From assembly GCA_963829835.1 (NCBI GenBank), contig CAWHKC010000004.1:186001-250000 (forward strand): a stretch of DNA of 64,000 nt. Reading direction: 5' to 3'. Numbering within the stretch: the stretch's first letter is position 1; every line of letters begins with the position of its first letter. This DNA is from Berkiella sp963829835 (GTDB taxonomy: Bacteria > Pseudomonadota > Gammaproteobacteria > Berkiellales > Berkiellaceae). A model generated the notes under the pieces. The model did not search any database. It saw only the letters and a program-made list of their open reading frames with translations, and had not been told where the DNA came from. Positions 8,634 to 17,465 of this stretch are shown here, piece by piece. The position numbers and the translations under genes were made by a program.

Positions 8634-9476
8634 TTATTTAATTAATACTTGCATCCAAGATTGAATGTCGTTTGTTAAGGTTTCAAATGGAGTCATTAAT
8701 CCTGTTTTTAGACCCTGTTCGGCACAACCATTAAAGATGTGGCTGGTTGCAGGTATCAACTGTTGCAACAATGAAAAAGCTTTGCGATTATTATTTCGCA
8801 TCACTTCCAATACTTGTTCTAAAGTGACATGTTGAACGGATTCATCCCAACTATCATAATCAGTCACAAAGGAAAGTGGCAAATAATACATCCCTGCTTC
8901 GCGAGCCAATGCATATTCAGGGAAATTGGTCATGCCAATAATGTCAGCACCCATTGTACGATAATGTTTTGATTCTGCTTTGGTTGAAAAGGCTGGCCCT
9001 TCAATACAAATGGATGTTTTATCATAATGAATAGTAAAACCTTCAACAGTTAAAATTTCTTTAGCCTGTTTAATCAATTCCAGATCTACTGGATTTGCCA
9101 ATGAAACATGACCAACCACACCTTCAACGCAAAAAGTGCGATGTCTTAACGACTTTGTATGATCAATATATTGGGTTGGCACTACGCAATCGCCTGGGAT
9201 AAGTTCTTTACGCAAACTCCCCACCGCAGAAAGTGAAAGAATTTTATTAGCACCACATTTTTTTAGGGCAAACAGGTTGGCAGTATAATTAATATGTGAT
9301 GGTGAATATTCATGATGTTTACCGTGTCGTGATAAAAAGAGGGCTGGGACTCCCTTAACCTTAACTCGCCACACTTCACTTGATGGATTACCAAAGGGCG
9401 TCTCAACGACACATTTCTCAACGATATCAAACCCTTCAAAATTTTCAAAACCTGAACCACCTAATATTGCCCACAT
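8634..9476 (-). CDS. mtnP: S-methyl-5'-thioadenosine phosphorylase MtnP
   Basis: About 280 residues. GGSGF near the start is the phosphate-binding loop, LSRHGKHHEYSPSHINY is the conserved MTAP segment, and EGPAFSTKAES with GADIIGMTNFPE lines the base and ribose pocket; the Asn-Phe-Pro-Glu-x-x-x-A region is typical of methylthioadenosine rather than adenosine phosphorylases. It cleaves methylthioadenosine to adenine and methylthioribose-1-phosphate, the substrate of the next gene. A GTG at 9488 also opens the frame, but GGGGC before the ATG at 9476 favours the latter. First gene of the mtnP-mtnA-GyrI operon. Confidence 0.93.
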   Translation of the reverse strand: MWAILGGSGFENFEGFDIVEKCVVETPFGNPSSEVWRVKVKGVPALFLSRHGKHHEYSPSHINYTANLFALKKCGANKILSLSAVGSLRKELIPGDCVVPTQYIDHTKSLRHRTFCVEGVVGHVSLANPVDLELIKQAKEILTVEGFTIHYDKTSICIEGPAFSTKAESKHYRTMGADIIGMTNFPEYALAREAGMYYLPLSFVTDYDSWDESVQHVTLEQVLEVMRNNNRKAFSLLQQLIPATSHIFNGCAEQGLKTGLMTPFETLTNDIQSWMQVLIK

Positions 9477-9573
9477 CTTTTGCCCCACAAAGTCATTAAG
9501 TTAGCTAATGGCGATTTTGCCTAGAAAACTATTATAGATAATCAAAGAGATAAGATCTCGATCTCCCTTAATT

Positions 9574-10029
9574 TTATTTAAACAAAACCCTTTTCTTCTT
9601 GGGCAAACGTGACTCATCAAGCTGTAAAAACCCCCTTCCTCTCAGACATTTCATAATACCGCCAGGCCCCATATTTTTTTTCATCTGACAATGTCGAAGT
9701 TGTGTTAAATAAAGCTGAGCTTTCTCTAGGCAACCTTCTTTGAGCCCTAAAGTGGGTAATGACTCAATTAATTGATGTTTTCTAAAGTCCAAAATGACTT
9801 CTTCCAATTTTTTCTTGGTACAAAAAGTTTGATAGAATTTTATAGCCTCTTCTGTTGGGAACAATATTTTTTGCTCCTTCTTCGCTTCTTTTTGTAAATA
9901 CCAATAATGTGCTTTATCAAGCAATAATTTTGGATAGGTTTTCTCTAAATCTTGCTTTAACAATTCTAACTTACGATAAAAAGATTGAATTTTAGGAAAA
10001 AGTGTCCGATCAAATTCTTGCAATAGCAT
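9574..10029 (-). CDS. Hypothetical protein, 151 residues
   Basis: A Lys/Leu-rich, largely helical protein with a coiled-coil-like first half and a basic, Gly-containing tail (KCLRGRGFLQLDESRLPKKKRV). There is no signal peptide or membrane segment. The tail could bind nucleic acid, but I do not recognise the family. It stands alone between the mtnP promoter region and the divergent gene at 10164. Start chosen as the first ATG. Confidence 0.6.
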   Translation of the reverse strand: MLLQEFDRTLFPKIQSFYRKLELLKQDLEKTYPKLLLDKAHYWYLQKEAKKEQKILFPTEEAIKFYQTFCTKKKLEEVILDFRKHQLIESLPTLGLKEGCLEKAQLYLTQLRHCQMKKNMGPGGIMKCLRGRGFLQLDESRLPKKKRVLFK

Positions 10030-10163
10030 TTATTCAACTTACTGTTTAATGGTGAGCAACAAACGATTCTAATGAATAGCCGTGATTCAAGCAAGAAAGT
10101 TTAGATTTACTACGCTTTCTATTAGAATGGAGTTCAAAAATAAATATTTGGGAGTAAATACAC

Positions 10164-11354
10164 ATGCAAGGCACACCGCTTGGTACAGAGCATACTACCC
10201 AACAACGTTTTACCGATTTATTCAGTCATTTCATTCAAATTTGTGTTTCACAATACAAAACACACACTCAACATTTAGAAAAATTTAAAACTGATTTTAA
10301 TATAGGGCATGTCAATGAATTAACTACTCTCTATTCAACTGTTGTAGATATTGATGATAAAGCAAGAAAAGCTAAAAGCTATGGGCTCTTGCCTCAAGCA
10401 TTTACACTGATTCAATTTGAATTAGAACAAAATCTTGGCGCACAATGTAAAAAATGCAACAGTGATGATCTTGATAAACTATTAAAAAAAAGTGATACAT
10501 TTTTAACACTTCGAAATAATAAATTAAAAAGCGCTATTCTCAAAAAGATTCAACAAAAACTTCAACAATACTGCTCTAGATTAGAAATGAGTCTTACAGA
10601 CAAGGAATTTCCGACTCAAGAGATTGTTCTTGCAGCCATCGAACTTATAAAAAAACAAATGCCGTCAACAGTTGTTGCCCGTATTAAGCGTCAAGATAGA
10701 GAGATTTCTCAACCCCTATTGAGTGAATTACTGAATAATTTGTTACAACCCCAGATAGTGTTTGAGATTCCTAATATTGAGAAAGTAAGGCTTGCTGTAA
10801 GAGATCGATTCGCAAAAAATGAACATATTAATCCTTGGACCAAAGAAACGCTTTTAGATCCGGAAGTTTATCAAAATAGATTATTTATCGTTGAATCGCT
10901 AAAAAGCGAAATTGATGCTATTGAAAATATCGAGTTCGATGTCATAGAAAATGCTGAATATCAATTTGTAGCAAGAACATTTGAAAGTACTTTTTCATTA
11001 TTATTAACTTTATCAGAACTTGAAGAAAATAAAGTTGACGTGGATAACTTGTGGCAGCTATTAGCTACCATGCCAAAGCCAATTGCTAATAAGAAAAAAG
11101 CAATGAATGTTTGGTATGATTTCAGTGATTTCTCACCTGAATGCCTTCAGACGCCTGTAAAAAGAATTGTGCAAGAAAATGAAGATACAGAAGACTGGGA
11201 TATTGAAGATTCTGCGCCAACTTTAACACCCGCTTTTGCACAGTTAAGCGTGGGCGCCAGCTTAAGAGAATCAGTCTTAGCCAGCGCTTCACAAGTTGTC
11301 GTTGTCTCTTCTGAAACGTCAGGCTTAACTTCTAATGTCTCAAATAAAAGTTGA
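10164..11354 (+). CDS. Unknown helical protein, candidate secreted effector
   Basis: A 396-residue, mostly alpha-helical protein with no recognised domain, no signal peptide and no membrane segment. Its C terminus has a glutamate-rich block (QENEDTEDWDIED at about 335-348) followed by a Ser/Thr/Val-rich tail; E-blocks near the C terminus are a known feature of Dot/Icm (type IV) substrates. The ATG follows GGGAG at normal spacing. It is monocistronic. Effector status is an inference from composition and neighbourhood only. Confidence 0.65.
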   Translation: MQGTPLGTEHTTQQRFTDLFSHFIQICVSQYKTHTQHLEKFKTDFNIGHVNELTTLYSTVVDIDDKARKAKSYGLLPQAFTLIQFELEQNLGAQCKKCNSDDLDKLLKKSDTFLTLRNNKLKSAILKKIQQKLQQYCSRLEMSLTDKEFPTQEIVLAAIELIKKQMPSTVVARIKRQDREISQPLLSELLNNLLQPQIVFEIPNIEKVRLAVRDRFAKNEHINPWTKETLLDPEVYQNRLFIVESLKSEIDAIENIEFDVIENAEYQFVARTFESTFSLLLTLSELEENKVDVDNLWQLLATMPKPIANKKKAMNVWYDFSDFSPECLQTPVKRIVQENEDTEDWDIEDSAPTLTPAFAQLSVGASLRESVLASASQVVVVSSETSGLTSNVSNKS

Positions 11355-11561
11355 TTGGCTAACATTATTTATAGATGCGTTCAAATTTTATGCTTAAATC
11401 TTATTTAAATATTTGTTAGAAAGCTTTATACTTGGCTGCCTAGTAACAGTAGTAGTAGTTAATCATGGATATTAAGAGCAATTTATGCAGTTTCAAAACA
11501 CTCACCTAGCACTTTTATTGTATATACCTCAATTGATATCTTTTCAAACAAGAGGTGCTAT

Positions 11562-12098
11562 ATGATGGTGAATGATTCTTTAATTGGGTTTGGCTCAACG
11601 ATTAGCGCTTCTGGTGCATTACTTAAAAGTACTATTTTGTCTTATTCTGGCATTTTTCAACCTGCATTAGCTTTTATGCTAACGCCTCAATTTCTTATTA
11701 TTGCAGCAGCTCTACTTACATTAAGCCTTGTCGCACCTAATTTTACAAAAAATATGTTTAAAGCCGTTGGATTAGTTCTAATAAGTCCAATCCTTTTTTG
11801 CGTTTATGCCTTTAAGAGTTTAAAAGCACTTTTTACACCACAACCTGCTCACCATTACGGCGCACAACAACAATACGGTGCTCCTCATCAAATTTCCCCC
11901 AAAATATGGTGCTCCTCAACAAAATTACGGTGCCCAACAACGTCAAGGTGCAGGACAACGTCAAGGTGCAGGACAACGTCAAGGTGCAGGACAACGCCAA
12001 GGTGCAGGACAACGTCAAGGTGCAGGACAACGTCAACGTGCTCAACAACATCAAGGGGCTCAACCTTACGTTGCTCCACAAAATCCCTATATTCCTGA
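11562..12098 (+). CDS. N-terminal part of a frame-interrupted U-box protein (membrane segments)
   Basis: The frame opens with ATG-ATG after AGAGGTG and encodes hydrophobic segments at about residues 10-40, 42-60 and 65-88, then a Gln/Tyr/Gly repeat start (HHYGAQQQYGAPHQ). After that, near 11890-11905, the sensible protein sequence moves to the +1 frame, and this frame continues as a biased Cys/Arg/Thr repeat that is clearly a shadow. The true product is therefore residues 1 to about 110 joined to the reading frame ending at 12774. The junction is a run of five C after TTT, so an indel or a +1 slip at CCC are both possible. Confidence 0.65.
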   Translation: MMVNDSLIGFGSTISASGALLKSTILSYSGIFQPALAFMLTPQFLIIAAALLTLSLVAPNFTKNMFKAVGLVLISPILFCVYAFKSLKALFTPQPAHHYGAQQQYGAPHQISPKIWCSSTKLRCPTTSRCRTTSRCRTTSRCRTTPRCRTTSRCRTTSTCSTTSRGSTLRCSTKSLYS

Positions 12099-12774
12099 TC
12101 CCTATCTAAATCCTTTAGCTGCCCCAAATCATGGCTTAGTTCCGGCAGTTCCAGCTCCAGTTGTCCCAGCTCCAGTTGTCCCAGCTCCGGCTGTCCCAGC
12201 TCCGGCTGTCCCAGCTCCAGCTGTCAATAACGTTTCAGTCCAAGGAACTACTGAAAAAAAGGTCCTATTAAAAGACGTCTTGGTGAATTTGCCTAAAGAG
12301 CTTGAACTATTTATAAGAAGTTTTGCTTTAAAAATGTCTTATACTTCTCAATTGGAAGCAAAAACAAATCCCTTGGAAGTAGACATTCCTGAAGAATTGG
12401 GAGACCCAATTAGCCTAGAGTTAATCAATATTCCTGTTCAGATAAGGGATCAAACAAAAGGTCGAGCTTTTGATTATAACGTGCTCGTTAATAATGTATT
12501 CGTTGATAAAGATGGAAATTGCAGTAATCCAATATCTGGAGAAACATTCAAGCCGACCGATATTGAACCGCATCCAGACGTTGCGAACCAAATTGAAAAT
12601 TATTTAAAAACATTTGATGAGCCTAAAAAAGCCGAAGCAGAACAAGAGCCATCTCGTACACTCTTAGTGAATCATGAAAGACAACGCAGTGCTACTAAAG
12701 AAGACGAAGGTCAAGCTATCGCTCAACCTACTCCGGATGATAGTGAAGAGAGCAGACCTGCAATAACTATTTGA
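11878..12774 (+). CDS. C-terminal part of U-box (E3 ubiquitin ligase-like) protein
   Basis: This frame carries the Gln/Gly repeats, the VPAP linker, then a U-box at about residues 169-246: DIPEELGDPISLELINIPV, then GRAFDYNVL, then NPISGETFKPTDIEPHPDV and ENYLKTF. These match the hydrophobic and Pro/Asp positions of the RING-like U-box, which recruits E2 enzymes without zinc. The acidic C terminus resembles type IV secretion signals. Legionella LubX is a precedent for U-box effectors. The GTG at 11878 has no ribosome site, so this is the continuation of the frame starting at 11562. Ligase function is inferred. Confidence 0.7.
   Translation: MLLIKFPPKYGAPQQNYGAQQRQGAGQRQGAGQRQGAGQRQGAGQRQGAGQRQRAQQHQGAQPYVAPQNPYIPDPYLNPLAAPNHGLVPAVPAPVVPAPVVPAPAVPAPAVPAPAVNNVSVQGTTEKKVLLKDVLVNLPKELELFIRSFALKMSYTSQLEAKTNPLEVDIPEELGDPISLELINIPVQIRDQTKGRAFDYNVLVNNVFVDKDGNCSNPISGETFKPTDIEPHPDVANQIENYLKTFDEPKKAEAEQEPSRTLLVNHERQRSATKEDEGQAIAQPTPDDSEESRPAITI
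11947..12036 (+). repeat. 18-bp tandem repeat, five units, coding GAGQRQ
   Basis: Five head-to-tail copies of GGTGCAGGACAACGTCAA, identical except for one T-to-C change in the third. In the U-box frame they encode GAGQRQ repeats forming a flexible, basic Gly/Gln linker. Such repeats change copy number readily, and 18 bp keeps the frame. Confidence 0.95.
12151..12225 (+). repeat. 15-bp tandem repeat, five units, coding VPAP(V/A)
   Basis: Five units of CCAGCTCC(A/G)G(T/C)TGTC, encoding Pro-Ala-Pro-Val-Val/Pro-Ala-Pro-Ala-Val pentads in the linker before the U-box. The third-position drift between units suggests an older expansion than the 18-bp array. Confidence 0.9.
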
Positions 12775-12792
12775 TAATCATCCTCGTAAGAA

Positions 12793-12851
12793 AGCGCAAT
12801 TTCAACACTCGAAATTGCGCTCACTATACGCTCACTATACGCTCACTATTT
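12793..12851. terminator. Hairpin and 11-bp direct repeats after the U-box gene
   Basis: An 11-bp perfect stem (AGCGCAATTTC/GAAATTGCGCT, 12793-12821) lies 18 nt after the stop, and three direct copies of GCTCACTATAC (the last ending TTT) run from 12819 to 12851. It probably ends the U-box transcript, although there is no long T-run. Confidence 0.6.
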
Positions 12852-12917
12852 GTATAAATTGAACTTTTCACTCACCGTTCTTGTCTAATTTATTATATGA
12901 CAAATAGAAGGTGATTT

Positions 12918-13205
12918 ATGAATATTATAAAAACAGCATTATTTATATCAATATTGTCTTTCGCTTCAACCAGTTTTGCTTATCACGGCGGCGGCGGCGG
13001 CCATCATGGCGGTGGTGGCTATAATCATGGCGGCGGTGGCTATCATCATGGCGGTGGTGGAAACGGGCTAGGTTTTGCTATAGGTACTGCATTTGGTGCA
13101 GCAGCTGTCGCATCACAATATGACAATAATTCTTATTATGATAATCGCGATTATTACTATAATCATCGCAATAGTTACTATTATTACGATCAAGATGATG
13201 ATTAA
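12918..13205 (+). CDS. Small exported Gly/His-rich protein with Tyr/Asn/Asp tail
   Basis: A 95-residue product. A Sec signal peptide of about 22 residues ends at SFAYHG, a Gly/His block (GGGGGHHGGGGYNHGGGGYH) follows, then a short hydrophobic GLGFAIGTAFGAAAVA segment and a Tyr/Asn/Asp-rich tail. AGAAGGTG precedes the ATG. The His/Gly part could bind metal; the hydrophobic part could insert in a membrane. It resembles the product at 6848 in composition. Function unknown. Confidence 0.75.
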   Translation: MNIIKTALFISILSFASTSFAYHGGGGGHHGGGGYNHGGGGYHHGGGGNGLGFAIGTAFGAAAVASQYDNNSYYDNRDYYYNHRNSYYYYDQDDD

Positions 13206-13215
13206 GCGAAAAGTG

Positions 13216-13245
13216 AAAGGGGTCAAGGGTATACTTGCCCCCTTT
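13216..13245. terminator. Bidirectional terminator between convergent genes
   Basis: The stem AAAGGGGTCAAG pairs with CTTGCCCCCTTT around a short loop, with one mismatch. A-rich sequence precedes it and T-rich sequence follows it, so it can serve both the Gly/His-rich gene and the converging ankyrin gene. Confidence 0.8.
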
Positions 13246-13249
13246 TGAA

Positions 13250-14596
13250 TTATGAAACGACTGTTTCAGTTACTATCGCTGGCAACACAGAATGTTGTAT
13301 AAAAACAGCATCCTGCACTGAACTTATATTTGACATATGGGCAGGCGCACTTTCACTCAACATATCCAACACCGAATGTTCAGAAATAACATCGCTTAAC
13401 TTAATGGCTTCAACTTTATTAATTGCCTTCGCATCGGTGCTTTGCTCATTTAAATAAGTCGCAATCGCCGTCTGGTTTGCCTTGGTTGCTTCCTGCACAG
13501 CAGTATCACCTTGAGCATCAAGTAGCGTAAGATTGGCATGATGCTCTACCAGCACTTGAACAACCGCTAAATTGCCATCCCCAGCGGCTAAATGTAGTGC
13601 GGTTTCGCCTTGGTTGTTGACAGCATCAATCGAGGCACCCTCATTCAACAATTTAGTAACAAAATCAGCTGTACCACCAAACTGCACCGCATAATGTAAG
13701 GGCGTATTTCCTTGATAATCGACTGCATTAATTGCTGTCCCTGCTTTAAGTAAAGCATCAACAACGCTCTCTTGATGAACCATCGCAGCGATATGTATCG
13801 CTTGTAAACCTTCTTGTGTTGTTTCATTAACAGATGCACCATTATTTACAAACTCGCTTATCATGTCAGGATGTCCATGAAGTGCCGCATAATGCACGCC
13901 TGTCATACCATTATGATTGGCTGTATTTGAAGATGTTCCTTTAGTGATTTCAGCTTGTACGCCAGCCACATCATCGATGACAGCTGCTTGCAATATATTG
14001 CTATGTGCTGGTAATTGGATTTCATTTAATATTGGCAATGCGAAAATATCTTGAATAGCTGCACTTGCGGTTTTTGCATAATCAAAAGAGGTTAAATTAT
14101 GATTGTCTTTACTTTGAAGATTAGAACCAAATTCGACTAGAAGTAAAATAAGATCGGGATGATTGGTTGATATGGCGTCTTGAAGAGGAATTGCGCCAAC
14201 CGTATTTTTAATATTTGGATTTGCGCCATTGATAAGTAAACTTTCTACTGCTCCCAAACTATCTAGTCTAGCTGCAGTATGCAATGCTGTCTGGCCAAGC
14301 TCATTTTGGTGATTAATGTCTGCGCCTGCTGCAATAATAGAATCAATAAATTGTTTTGAACCATTGGCTCTGGCTGCGTAATAAAGTGGTTCATTTGAAT
14401 GATGATCTTGGGCATTGATATGAGCTCCATACTTGAGTAACAAACTAAAAATTTCAGGCTGGTTTGCCATGGCCGCAAGTTGTATTAAAAATACTTTGGC
14501 TAGACTTCCTATCATATTGGGATCGGCACCTTGATCCAGAGCAGTTTGAACACCAGCAAGATCACCCGTTTCAATAGCATTAACGATATCAACCAT
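13250..14596 (-). CDS. Ankyrin-repeat protein, about 12 repeats
   Basis: About 448 residues, almost wholly ankyrin repeats (TALHTAARLDSLGAVESLLI, NGMTGVHYAALHGHPDMISE and similar), ending with a 60-residue non-repeat tail rich in Ser, Val and Ala. Ankyrin stacks bind proteins; in Legionella and Coxiella many are translocated into host cells. There is no signal peptide. A TTG at 14602 also opens the frame, but the ATG at 14596 is preferred with AAGGA upstream. No catalytic domain is visible. Confidence 0.88.
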   Translation of the reverse strand: MVDIVNAIETGDLAGVQTALDQGADPNMIGSLAKVFLIQLAAMANQPEIFSLLLKYGAHINAQDHHSNEPLYYAARANGSKQFIDSIIAAGADINHQNELGQTALHTAARLDSLGAVESLLINGANPNIKNTVGAIPLQDAISTNHPDLILLLVEFGSNLQSKDNHNLTSFDYAKTASAAIQDIFALPILNEIQLPAHSNILQAAVIDDVAGVQAEITKGTSSNTANHNGMTGVHYAALHGHPDMISEFVNNGASVNETTQEGLQAIHIAAMVHQESVVDALLKAGTAINAVDYQGNTPLHYAVQFGGTADFVTKLLNEGASIDAVNNQGETALHLAAGDGNLAVVQVLVEHHANLTLLDAQGDTAVQEATKANQTAIATYLNEQSTDAKAINKVEAIKLSDVISEHSVLDMLSESAPAHMSNISSVQDAVFIQHSVLPAIVTETVVS

Positions 14597-14846
14597 GATC
14601 AATTTTCCTTAATTGGTTTTTAGATTCTTTCAGCGTGAAAAATGCTGAAAATACATGAGAATTTTTATGTCATAAAAATTATCACACATGCAGATTAAAC
14701 TATGTAATATGTATTGTCTATTGACTAGATTTCTCAGTTTTATTGACAACTAAATATGGAGTAATACGAGTTATGATGCATATGAATACAAGCATCGAAT
14801 GCAGAGATAGCATTGAGGAAGTGTGGGAAGTATACAGTTGTGCAAA

Positions 14847-15566
14847 CTACCTTTTCAGCTCTAGCTCCTTGAGTTTGTTGCGAGCGGTACCAAAATTTCC
14901 AAGTTGGAAAATAGATATATCCTTAGGCGAAAACGTGAACTCAGCAAAGGGTTCGTTGAGCATCTCTTTTAGGTAATCAACAGGCGCAAGTCCGATAGTA
15001 ACATGCGGATTAAAATGTTTGCCTGAAGCATACTGAATAAATTTATTAACATAATCAATTGTTTGTAAATTGATTTCGGGTTCTTCGGCTGAGGTTACAA
15101 ATGCTGCAGCCGTTCCTGTTTTTTCTGTATAGGGAGAAATCGCATCGAGCAGTTTTTGTTGCAATGCTAGGAGTTTATCTGATGATTCAATTTGAATGGC
15201 TGCGATACCAGCACCTTGCCAAGGAAAGTAATAATATTGGGTCGCTTTTAATTTCCAATTTGCAACATGCTCTTTAATGAGAATTTTTCCAACCGCAGTA
15301 TACACTTTATCAAGCTCGGCTGTACGTACGTATCCCTGTACTAACGTAATATGAGGTTTATGTGATGGCTCCAAACCAAATCCTCTGGGGTATACCTTAA
15401 GTAGACGGGCGTTAGCAGCCTTGGCAAACTTAACCATTTTTTCATCAGGCTCAATGGCAATATCAATAGCGGTGACATTGTTTTGTTTAGCGCTTGCTTC
15501 TTGGGCATTGGCTTGCAGAGAAATCAGAACAACAAGTGTGACCAAGAATTTCAATAGCTTAAGCAT
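14847..15566 (-). CDS. Exported 2H phosphoesterase (2'-5' RNA ligase-like)
   Basis: A 239-residue protein with a Sec signal peptide ending at QANAQ. Two His-x-Thr motifs, HKPHITLVQG and FNPHVTIGLA, about 110 residues apart, are the catalytic pair of the 2H phosphoesterase superfamily, which acts on cyclic or 2'-5' phosphodiester bonds. Most bacterial homologues (ThpR) are cytoplasmic, so export is notable. A short Ala/Glu insert lies before the second motif. The gene is monocistronic. The region 14603-14846 upstream of the ankyrin gene holds no gene that I can support. Confidence 0.82.
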   Translation of the reverse strand: MLKLLKFLVTLVVLISLQANAQEASAKQNNVTAIDIAIEPDEKMVKFAKAANARLLKVYPRGFGLEPSHKPHITLVQGYVRTAELDKVYTAVGKILIKEHVANWKLKATQYYYFPWQGAGIAAIQIESSDKLLALQQKLLDAISPYTEKTGTAAAFVTSAEEPEINLQTIDYVNKFIQYASGKHFNPHVTIGLAPVDYLKEMLNEPFAEFTFSPKDISIFQLGNFGTARNKLKELELKR

Positions 15567-15860
15567 ACCCTCTCCATAATAACTTTTTCATTTGCTTCCT
15601 ATTATGCGCCTATATCAATTCCAACATCAAAATAGGATGAGTCAAATCAAGTTAGACTCTATATTTGTGTAATATTTTTTACTACATATCTAGATTAAGA
15701 TAAATACGCCATTATTGCAGCATAAAATCATATTTTTTTATGACAATTATAAGCTGGATTGTCTTTTTTTGCCGATAAATATCCTTCCGGAAAATCCCTC
15801 ACCTCTGCAAAGTATGCCAGATAACTAATTTATTTGATATAACTTTGCAGGAGAGAGTAC

Positions 15861-17465
15861 ATGCTTCAAGTTTTAAAACAACCAGCAGCGCCAGATCTTA
15901 AAAAAAATGAAAAAGTTGAAGTCTCCAATCTATCTGTAAATCCTGAAAATGATTTGGTTGCACTATTAAAGGAACTTAATGGCCCTCATTTAGCACCTGT
16001 TGTTTCAATCCATCCTGAAGTAAAAGTTCCTTTTATTCCCATGTTGGATGTCATGAAAGTATTAAAAGAATACATTAGTTCACCAAACAAATCATTTGTT
16101 ATAGCACAAAATAATGAGCAAGTAGAGCTCAAAGCTACTGATTATACCTTTTTAAATCCTGCCAATGTTTATCAAAACCCTGAACTGATTTTATTAATGT
16201 GTGAGGCGTCTGGTAAGTTTCCTATTGATTTGGTTTCATTTCGTCCCGAGCGTGTGTTGTTACAAGTAGTTGCCGCCTTTGTATCTGCAAACATTCGATA
16301 TGAAAATGAAGAACAACGAAATGAAATTATTCTTGCGCAATATGAAAAAATGAAGCCTCTACTCAATAAAGTGAATGTATCTTTTGAAGAGATCCGTAAA
16401 AACTTTATTAAGCAAATTATCGGCAAAATGGATAACCCCGCGTTAAAAACCATTGCTGAAGAAGCGAAAAGACAAGTTGAAAAATTAAAAGCAGATAAGA
16501 AATTTCCTTCTGACGGTTATCAAATTGACGAATCTACATTACAAGCAGAAATAGCGACAAGCATTTTGTATAAAACTGAAATTTATACCAAAATGAAGCA
16601 ATTCGTGGCAGCTGAAATAGCTAATAGTTCCCTGACCTCTAAAAGTTTATCTTCAGAAAGAATCGTTCTATTATTAGCTGGAGGAAATGCCTCAGGAAAA
16701 GGCGTATGTCATACCATGCTATTAAAACAAGCTAAAAGTGTAAATGTTGATAACCAAGATATCGTTCTGATTAATTCAGATTCTTATAAGAACATCCTCG
16801 TTTGCCCAACTAAAAAAAATTGCCGCGTATTTTCTCAAATTGCACATCCTGAAGCACGCGTTGTGATCCGTCAAATGGCTCAAGACATGGCTGATGAGAA
16901 AAAAGCCCATCTGCTTGTCGACCAAGTAAAACCAACTAAGAAAGATTTTGATTATTCAACTTTAGGTTGTTTTATTTCATGTATTTATGTTTCAACCAAA
17001 GTAGAAGATGCTCTCAAGCGCTCCTTTGCAAGAGGTGAACAAAAACTGCGTTTTGAAGACACCCAAGGTATTTTAAGAAGCCATAAAATGGTAGTTGATG
17101 AAGTCGTAGATAGAATAAAAGAACAAATCGCCAAAGATAACAAAATACGTCAGATTCGTATCAATTTCTTTGATAATAATGTTCCCTTTGGAGAACCGCC
17201 AATTCAATTTATGGAAATTAATCTTTACGAAAACAAGGTAATTATCCATAATGAAAGCATGTTAGAGGAATTTCTCAAAAAGAAATTTATTAATGAGAAC
17301 GCCAAGACTTATAGCGAAATATATAGTCCACAAAATCCTATTGAGTTGCAAAAGAAAATAGTAAATGCTAAAGATGATTTTCTAACCAATCTTAAAACAC
17401 TTGGGCTTAGCGTTGAAGCTCCCTTGTTAAAACCAACAAAAACTACTTTTAGGAATAAAGAATGA
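15861..17465 (+). CDS. Zeta-toxin-like P-loop kinase, effector-sized
   Basis: A 534-residue protein. About 270 N-terminal residues have no recognised domain. The Walker A motif AGGNASGKG lies at about 273-281, followed by VLINSDSYK and then a segment with RSFARGEQKLRFEDT, which fits the Arg-rich lid of zeta toxins and related kinases (phosphorylation of UDP-GlcNAc-type substrates in that family). Ordinary zeta toxins are about 270 residues, so this is twice the size, as in Legionella zeta-domain effectors. GGAGAG precedes the ATG. The end overlaps the next gene in ATGA. Substrate unknown. Confidence 0.75.
   Translation: MLQVLKQPAAPDLKKNEKVEVSNLSVNPENDLVALLKELNGPHLAPVVSIHPEVKVPFIPMLDVMKVLKEYISSPNKSFVIAQNNEQVELKATDYTFLNPANVYQNPELILLMCEASGKFPIDLVSFRPERVLLQVVAAFVSANIRYENEEQRNEIILAQYEKMKPLLNKVNVSFEEIRKNFIKQIIGKMDNPALKTIAEEAKRQVEKLKADKKFPSDGYQIDESTLQAEIATSILYKTEIYTKMKQFVAAEIANSSLTSKSLSSERIVLLLAGGNASGKGVCHTMLLKQAKSVNVDNQDIVLINSDSYKNILVCPTKKNCRVFSQIAHPEARVVIRQMAQDMADEKKAHLLVDQVKPTKKDFDYSTLGCFISCIYVSTKVEDALKRSFARGEQKLRFEDTQGILRSHKMVVDEVVDRIKEQIAKDNKIRQIRINFFDNNVPFGEPPIQFMEINLYENKVIIHNESMLEEFLKKKFINENAKTYSEIYSPQNPIELQKKIVNAKDDFLTNLKTLGLSVEAPLLKPTKTTFRNKE

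Noticed and set aside
11947..12036. Possible CRISPR-like array
   Set aside because: The 18-bp units abut with no spacers and encode an in-frame GAGQRQ peptide repeat.
14743..14976. 77-codon plus-strand frame
   Set aside because: It overlaps the end of the 2H phosphoesterase in antisense and has no ribosome site or family features.
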